In this document: positions 6,069 to 9,952 of the stretch, in pieces
Layout of the letters: every line of letters starts with the position of its first letter
How positions within the stretch are numbered: the first letter of the stretch is position 1
Assembly (NCBI GenBank): GCA_035552275.1
Contig: DASZLR010000004.1
Coordinates: 1-9,952, forward strand
DNA length: 9,952 nt
From: DASVLX01 sp035552275
GTDB lineage: Bacteria; Actinomycetota; Actinomycetes; Mycobacteriales; Pseudonocardiaceae
Direction of reading: 5' to 3'
Made by a program: the position numbers and the translations under genes
Notes under the pieces: model-generated
Told to the model about the DNA's origin: nothing
Database searches by the model: none
The model's input: the letters and a program-made list of their open reading frames with translations, nothing else

Positions 6069-6488
6069 TCAATCTGCCGGGTGGCAGGCGCCGTCGCAGA
6101 AGGGTTGGTTCGCGGTGCGCCCGCAGGAGCAGGCGGCCATCCGTGTCTCGGCCAGGCCGGCTTCACCCGGTTGGGTGACGATGCTGAGGTTGCCGCGCAG
6201 CAGCAGCGGACCGCCGGGCAGGGCGGTGATCACGGTGACCGGATCACCCTGTTCGCCTGGCGCGTCGGCGAGTTGGTAGTGCAGCGCGCCGGTCGGGCAG
6301 CGGCGAACCACCTCGGCGACCTCATCGGTTGCCGCGTTGTCCGGCTGGATCCACGGTCGGGCGGCGGTGTCGAAAACGCCCGGCAGGCCGCGCACGCATT
6401 CGGCGAAATGCCGACAGCGCGAGGCATCGAAATAGACGGTGATGTCGGCGGATCGGTAGGCCTTGCCGGGCGGGGGCGAGTCGACCAT
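6069..6488 (-). CDS. Iron-sulfur protein: YjdI-type ferredoxin domain fused to CDGSH domain
   Basis: A 139-residue soluble protein with two iron-sulfur modules. Residues 11-73 match the divergent 4Fe-4S mono-cluster (YjdI/Fer4_19) domain: CRHFAECVRGLPGVFD with Cys25 and Cys31, KPWI-like RPWIQPDNA (44-52), and RCPTGALHY with Cys64. Residues 90-136 match the CDGSH (mitoNEET) domain: GGPLLLRGNLSIV, then CSCGRTANQPFCDGACH. In CDGSH proteins a 2Fe-2S cluster is held by Cys-x-Cys-x8-Cys-x3-His. Here Cys120, Cys122 and Cys131 are present, but the fourth position is Cys135, with His136 just after. Electron transfer or cluster handling is inferred from the family; the partner is unknown. The start is ATG 6488 with GAGGAG 6 nt upstream. 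The gene diverges from the aldose epimerase (50-bp spacer) and converges with the MFS gene. Confidence 0.9.
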   Translation of the reverse strand: MVDSPPPGKAYRSADITVYFDASRCRHFAECVRGLPGVFDTAARPWIQPDNAATDEVAEVVRRCPTGALHYQLADAPGEQGDPVTVITALPGGPLLLRGNLSIVTQPGEAGLAETRMAACSCGRTANQPFCDGACHPAD

Positions 6489-6494
6489 GGCGAA

Positions 6495-6500
6495 CTCCTC
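6495..6500 (-). promoter_or_regulatory. Ribosome binding site of the YjdI/CDGSH gene
   Basis: GAGGAG on the minus strand lies 6 nt before the ATG at 6488 and supports that start. Confidence 0.75.
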
Positions 6501-6521
6501 ACGGTGCGAGCCGGCGATTCG

Positions 6522-6531
6522 ACAGTAGTCT
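6522..6531. promoter_or_regulatory. Overlapping divergent -10-like boxes
   Basis: On the plus strand TAGTCT (6526-6531) ends 7 nt before the epimerase GTG, which has no Shine-Dalgarno. On the minus strand TACTGT (6527-6522) is placed to start the CDGSH transcript. The hexamers share bases 6526-6527, so the two promoters could not be occupied at once. No good -35 is seen for either. Confidence 0.35.
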
Positions 6532-6538
6532 CATCGCG

Positions 6539-7462
6539 GTGAGCGGACCGACCGGAGCGCAGTTCGAGATCCGACAGGGCGCGGCGCGCGCCGTGGTCAC
6601 CGAGCTTGGCGCGGGCCTGCGCGCGTTCGAGGTGGCCGGCGTGCCGTACCTGCAAACGTTTGCCGAAGATCAGCCGCCGCCGATGGGCAGTGGCGCGGTG
6701 CTGGTGCCGTGGCCGAACCGGGTCGCCGGCGGTCAGTGGCGCTGGCAAGGCCGGCCGGAGCAACTGGCGATCACCGAGCCGGCCCGGGGCAACGCCATCC
6801 ACGGCCTGGTCCGGCGCAAGCCGTGGCAGGTCGAATCGCGCGCCGACGACCGGATCTCGCTGACCGTCGACATTCCGGCGGAGGACGGCTGGCCGGTGCC
6901 GCTGCGCACCGCCATCGAGTACACAGTGGACGATCGTGGGCTGACCGTCCGGCACACCGTGCGCAACCTCGGGGATGAGCCGGTTCCGTTTGGTGTCGGC
7001 ACCCATCCGTATCCGCGGGCCGGCACGTCCGCCATCGACGCCTGTGAGCTGCGGTTGGCCGCCGCGACCGTGCTGCCGCTGGACCCGGACACCATGGTGC
7101 CGTCCGGTCCGGCCGTGCCGGTGGACGGCACCGAGTACGACTTCCGCACGCCGCGTTCACTCGCCGGAGCGAGCCTGGACACGCCGTTCGGCGGCTGCGA
7201 GCCGGCCGAGGACGGCCTGATCCACCATCGGCTGACCGGCCAGGACGGCGGCGTCGAGCTGTGGGCCGAGCCGGATTTCCGCTGGGTGCAGGTGTTCCTG
7301 ACCGACGGATTTCCCGGCCAGGACAGCGCCGTCGCGATCGAGCCGATGACCTGCCCGCCGGACGCGCTGAACTCCGGTGTCGACCTGATCGTCCTTCCGC
7401 CACGTGAGACATGGACCGGCCGATGGGGGATTCATCCGCTGCCCGGCGGCGGGATCGGTTAG
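6539..7462 (+). CDS. Aldose 1-epimerase family protein (GalM/YihR-like)
   Basis: A 307-residue cytoplasmic protein of the aldose 1-epimerase (mutarotase) fold, which interconverts alpha and beta anomers of sugars. PWPNR with Arg61 is at 57-61, the substrate-site NAIHG with His88 at 85-89, and GVGTHPYPRAG with the probable general acid His156 at 152-162. AIEPMTCPPDALNSG follows, with the probable general base Glu268. The closest branch is the YihR-like group, common in actinobacteria and not tied to a galactose operon; the sugar is unknown. The start is GTG 6539. No Shine-Dalgarno precedes it, but TAGTCT stands 7 nt upstream, consistent with a leaderless mRNA. It is followed after 11 bp by the amidohydrolase in the same direction. 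The catalytic residues look complete. Confidence 0.92.
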   Translation: MSGPTGAQFEIRQGAARAVVTELGAGLRAFEVAGVPYLQTFAEDQPPPMGSGAVLVPWPNRVAGGQWRWQGRPEQLAITEPARGNAIHGLVRRKPWQVESRADDRISLTVDIPAEDGWPVPLRTAIEYTVDDRGLTVRHTVRNLGDEPVPFGVGTHPYPRAGTSAIDACELRLAAATVLPLDPDTMVPSGPAVPVDGTEYDFRTPRSLAGASLDTPFGGCEPAEDGLIHHRLTGQDGGVELWAEPDFRWVQVFLTDGFPGQDSAVAIEPMTCPPDALNSGVDLIVLPPRETWTGRWGIHPLPGGGIG

Positions 7463-7465
7463 CCT
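7460..7465 (+). promoter_or_regulatory. -10-like box before the amidohydrolase
   Basis: TAGCCT includes the stop codon of the epimerase and ends 8 nt before the GTG at 7474, which lacks a Shine-Dalgarno. It may give a leaderless transcript independent of the epimerase. No clear -35 is seen. Confidence 0.3.
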
Positions 7466-7473
7466 GGCTGCTC

Positions 7474-8694
7474 GTGGACGTCGCGATCACCGGTGGATAC
7501 GTTGTTCCTGTCGACGGCTCGCCCATTGAGGGCGGGACGGTCCTGATCAGAGGCGGCAGGATCGCCGAGGTCGGCACCGCTGCCGAGGTCGACGTCCCGG
7601 ACGAAGTCGCCGAGGTCGAGGCCGACGGCTGCTGGGTGCTGCCCGGTTTCATCGACGCGCACGCACATCTCGGCGTTTTCGAGGACGGCGAGGCCTGGGC
7701 CGGCAACGACGTCAACGAGATGACCGATCCGAACGGCAGCCGGTTCCGGGCGATCGACGGGATCAACCCGGCCGACCTCGGCTTCGCCGACGCGCTGTCC
7801 GGCGGGGTCACCGCGGCCGTGGTCAAGCCCGGCTCGGGTAACCCGATCGGGGGACAGACGGTCGCGGTGAAGACTTGGGGCCGGTCGGCGGACGAGATGG
7901 CGTTCCGGACCGAGGTCAGCGTGAAAAGCGCGCTCGGCGAGAACCCGAAGCGCGTCTACGGCGACAAGAACCAGACGCCCTCGACGCGGCTCGGCGTGGC
8001 TGCGGTGATCCGCGAGGCGTTCACGAAGGCGCGCAACTACCGGGCGCGGCGGGAGCACGCGGCAGGCGAGAGCAAGCCGTTCGACCAGGATCTGACGCTG
8101 GACAACCTGGTGCGGGTGCTGGACCGCGAGCTGATCTGGGACCAGCACTGTCATCGCGCCGACGACATCCTCACCGCCGTCCGGCTGGCCGAGGAATTCG
8201 GCTACGAGCTCGTGGTCAACCATGGCACCGAGGGGCACCTGATCGCGGACATCCTGGCCGCCAAGGGTATTCCGGTGATCTTCGGCCCGATGTTCACCAC
8301 CAGGGTGAAGGTCGAGCTGCGCAACCGGACCATGCGCGCGGCCGGGATCATGGCGAAGGCCGGCGTGCTGCTGGCGATCACCACCGACCATCCGGTGGTG
8401 CCGATCAACTTCCTGGTGCACCAGGCGACGCTGGCGGTCAAGGAGGGCCTGGACACCGAGACCGCGTTGCGGGCGCTGACCGTGAACCCGGCCCGCATTC
8501 TGAAACTGGACGATCGGATCGGCGCGCTACGGCCCGGCCTGGACGGCGATGTGGTGCTCTGGTCCGGTGATCCGCTGGACGTGATGAGCCGGGCTGTCCG
8601 GGTGTTCATCGGCGGTCGCGAGGTCTACCAGTACGACGGCGACGCTGAGCAGGGCAACGTCGTCAACCCGTACTACCCGCCGGCCGCGCGGTGA
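7474..8694 (+). CDS. Amidohydrolase, imidazolonepropionase-like
   Basis: A 406-residue metal-dependent hydrolase of the amidohydrolase superfamily, in the group annotated as imidazolonepropionase and related amidohydrolases. From GTG 7474: a small N-terminal beta domain (VAITGGYVVPVDG, then a second strand RGGRIAEVG) precedes the metal-binding strand LPGFIDAHAHLG with His63 and His65. Further probable ligands are in DQHCHRADD (His225 or His227), VVNHGTEGH (His250 or His255) and ITTDHP (Asp305). The C-terminal RALTVNPARILKL and GALRPGLDGDVVLWSGDPLD close the composite beta domain. It probably hydrolyses a cyclic amide or similar bond in a small molecule; the substrate is unknown, and no histidine-degradation gene is nearby. 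The frame is open from 7411, but homology begins at 7474. The 3' end overlaps the convergent antiporter by 32 bp. Confidence 0.92.
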   Translation: MDVAITGGYVVPVDGSPIEGGTVLIRGGRIAEVGTAAEVDVPDEVAEVEADGCWVLPGFIDAHAHLGVFEDGEAWAGNDVNEMTDPNGSRFRAIDGINPADLGFADALSGGVTAAVVKPGSGNPIGGQTVAVKTWGRSADEMAFRTEVSVKSALGENPKRVYGDKNQTPSTRLGVAAVIREAFTKARNYRARREHAAGESKPFDQDLTLDNLVRVLDRELIWDQHCHRADDILTAVRLAEEFGYELVVNHGTEGHLIADILAAKGIPVIFGPMFTTRVKVELRNRTMRAAGIMAKAGVLLAITTDHPVVPINFLVHQATLAVKEGLDTETALRALTVNPARILKLDDRIGALRPGLDGDVVLWSGDPLDVMSRAVRVFIGGREVYQYDGDAEQGNVVNPYYPPAAR

Positions 8695-9877
8695 CCTGCT
8701 CGTCCGCTTGCGCCGGTTGAGCTCGGCGGAGCGCGATCAACGGGAGGATCAGGACGGTCACCATGCCGGCGCCGACCAGCGCGGCCGCCGTGCTGGCCGG
8801 CATGGTTCCGGTCTCGGTGCCGATTGTGGTGATCACCACGACCAGTGGCAGGGCGGCCGAGGCGAGCAGGGCGAACGCCTGCCGGGGTCGCGCGGCCAGG
8901 TCGTGCCGGTGCAGCAACAGCGTCGGCACGCCGCGCACCACCATGAACAGGATCGCGAAGACCGGCACCAGCAGCAGGTCCATCGGATGCGTCAGCAACG
9001 CGCGCAGGTCGAACCGCATTCCGCTGACCACGAAGAAGAACGGCACGAACATGCCGAACGCGATCGACTCCAGTTTGTCCCGCACCACGCCGGCTTCCGC
9101 CGGATGGCCGGTGTCCAGCGCCAATCGAACCACCACGCCGGCCGCGAACGCGCCCAGCAGCACGTCGAGGCCGAGCGCGTTGGCCACCCAGAGCATGACC
9201 ACGATGGTGAACAGCGCCAGCCGCACCGCGAACTGCACGCTGGTGCCCAGGGTGACCGTGACCAGCCGGGTGATCCGGGCGGACCGGGGCCGCAGGGCAA
9301 GCCACACCGCAGCGGTCGCGGCCACCGCGAAACCCACCAGGACCGCGGCGGTTCGCCCGACCTGTTGATCCGAGAGCAGCAACGCGACCGCGACGATCGG
9401 ACCGAATTCGCCGAACGCGCCGACCGCGAGCACCCGCACGCCCAGCGGAGTCGCCAACAGGCCGGCGTCCCGGACGATGGGCAGGATCGTGCCCAGTGCC
9501 GTCGTCGTCAACGCCAGCCCGATGACCAGGGACGAGAAGGTGAATCCGTGTATCAACACGCCGAAGCCCAGCCCGAGCGCGACCGAGCACAGCCAGCCGA
9601 GCCCGGCCAGGCGTAGCGGCGTGCCCCGAATTCGGTCGAACTCGATCTCGTATCCGGCGAGGAACATCAGCATCGCCAGGCCGAAATCGGCGATGAAGGT
9701 CACCGTGTTGTCCTCGTGCGCCCAGCCGAGAGCCTGTGGCCCAATCACGATTCCCAGCAGGATTTCCAGCACCACTGCCGGAATCGCGATCCACTTCGCC
9801 ACTCGGTCGACCAGCAGCGGCACGATGGCCGCGACGGCGAACACCACAGCGAGGGTGTCCATGGTGCCGCGTGGCAT
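8663..9877 (-). CDS. Cation/proton antiporter, CPA2 family (KefB-type membrane domain)
   Basis: A 404-residue integral membrane protein with about twelve hydrophobic segments, matching the sodium/hydrogen exchanger domain of the CPA2 family. It exchanges Na+ or K+ for protons, for pH or salt homeostasis. Visible family patterns: IPAVVLEILLGIVIGPQALG (32-51), FGLAMLMFLAGYEIEFDRIRG (65-85), LTTTALGTILPIVRDAGLL (123-141) and VGAFGEFGPIVAVALLL (152-168). The second half contains GAFAAGVVVR and FGMFVPFFFVVSGMRFD. It lacks the C-terminal RCK/TrkA nucleotide-binding domain of KefB/KefC and ends in a short polar tail. The start at 9877 is chosen because GAAGGG lies 6 nt upstream; an inner ATG at 9862 is the alternative. 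It follows a SHOCT-protein gene after 14 bp, probably in one operon. The transported ion is unknown. Confidence 0.92.
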   Translation of the reverse strand: MPRGTMDTLAVVFAVAAIVPLLVDRVAKWIAIPAVVLEILLGIVIGPQALGWAHEDNTVTFIADFGLAMLMFLAGYEIEFDRIRGTPLRLAGLGWLCSVALGLGFGVLIHGFTFSSLVIGLALTTTALGTILPIVRDAGLLATPLGVRVLAVGAFGEFGPIVAVALLLSDQQVGRTAAVLVGFAVAATAAVWLALRPRSARITRLVTVTLGTSVQFAVRLALFTIVVMLWVANALGLDVLLGAFAAGVVVRLALDTGHPAEAGVVRDKLESIAFGMFVPFFFVVSGMRFDLRALLTHPMDLLLVPVFAILFMVVRGVPTLLLHRHDLAARPRQAFALLASAALPLVVVITTIGTETGTMPASTAAALVGAGMVTVLILPLIALRRAQPAQADEQVTARPAGSTG

Positions 9878-9883
9878 GCGGTG

Positions 9884-9889
9884 CCCTTC
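9884..9889 (-). promoter_or_regulatory. Ribosome binding site of the antiporter
   Basis: GAAGGG on the minus strand lies 6 nt before the ATG at 9877, within the 14-bp gap after the SHOCT gene. It favours 9877 over the ATG at 9862. Confidence 0.65.
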
Positions 9890-9891
9890 GG

Positions 9892-9952
9892 TCAGGCCAG
9901 CAGTTTCTGTTTGGCGGCCTCGAACTGCTCCGGAGTGAGCAGACCGTCCCGC
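9892..9952 (-). CDS. 3' end of a SHOCT-domain protein (5' part outside window)
   Basis: The last 19 codons and stop (TGA at 9894-9892) of a leftward gene. The readable end, RDGLLTPEQFEAAKQKLLA, is the second half of a SHOCT (short C-terminal) domain, the G-[IL]-[IL]-T-x-E-[EQ]-F-x-x-K-x-x-LL pattern found at the end of many actinobacterial membrane or PH-like proteins. The N-terminal domain, and so the function, cannot be told. The stop is 14 bp before the antiporter start, which carries its own ribosome binding site, so the two genes are probably cotranscribed. Confidence 0.75.
   Translation of the reverse strand, partial: RDGLLTPEQFEAAKQKLLA

Noticed and set aside
7411..7473. Earlier ATG start for the amidohydrolase inside the epimerase gene
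   Set aside because: The family's N-terminal strand begins at 7474; the extra residues are an Arg-rich out-of-frame reading of the epimerase 3' end.
8708..9616. Long open frame antisense to the antiporter
   Set aside because: Same shadow effect; the opposite strand encodes a clear membrane transporter.

Overview
The window is GC-rich DNA with strong G/C bias at third codon positions, GTG starts and several genes without a Shine-Dalgarno sequence. The proteins (actinobacterial-type citrate synthase 2, a ClpC2-like protein, PdxH, an EntS-type MFS protein, a YjdI/CDGSH fusion) point to a high-GC actinobacterium, perhaps of the Pseudonocardiales. The order is only a guess. There are nine complete or near-complete genes, one gene that has lost its 5' end, and one partial gene at each window edge. 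I see no tRNA, rRNA, CRISPR array or insertion sequence.

Region 1 (1-1230): a TetR-family regulator (minus strand, cut by the window start) is divergent from an alpha/beta hydrolase. Palindromes and a direct repeat lie in the short space between them, so the regulator probably controls itself and the hydrolase. Region 2 (1214-2533): a ClpC2-like protein has a helix-turn-helix and two Clp N-terminal repeats but no ATPase. Its promoter is covered by two identical palindromes, CGTCAA-N7-TTGACG. It is followed, in the same frame after its stop codon, by the C-terminal part of an unrecognised protein that lacks a convincing start.

Region 3 (2537-4696): citrate synthase 2 (minus) and pdxH (plus) diverge from a roughly 360-bp spacer, the only sizeable non-coding stretch. 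Region 4 (4735-6488): an MFS exporter, with an inverted repeat over its promoter, converges on a small iron-sulfur protein that fuses a YjdI-type ferredoxin domain to a CDGSH domain. Region 5 (6539-8694): an aldose 1-epimerase and an imidazolonepropionase-like amidohydrolase lie in tandem. Region 6 (8663-9952): a CPA2-type cation/proton antiporter (minus) overlaps the 3' end of the amidohydrolase by 32 bp and follows the tail of a SHOCT-domain protein, probably in one operon.

Most of the window is housekeeping or accessory metabolism. The most interesting locus is the ClpC2-like gene with its duplicated operator. It looks like an autorepressed, ATPase-less Clp adaptor or decoy, of the kind described in mycobacteria as a sponge for ClpC1-targeting antibiotics. 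A second theme is start architecture. Five genes have a TANNNT -10-like hexamer 6-8 nt before the start codon and no Shine-Dalgarno, which suggests leaderless mRNAs; four others have clear ribosome binding sites.
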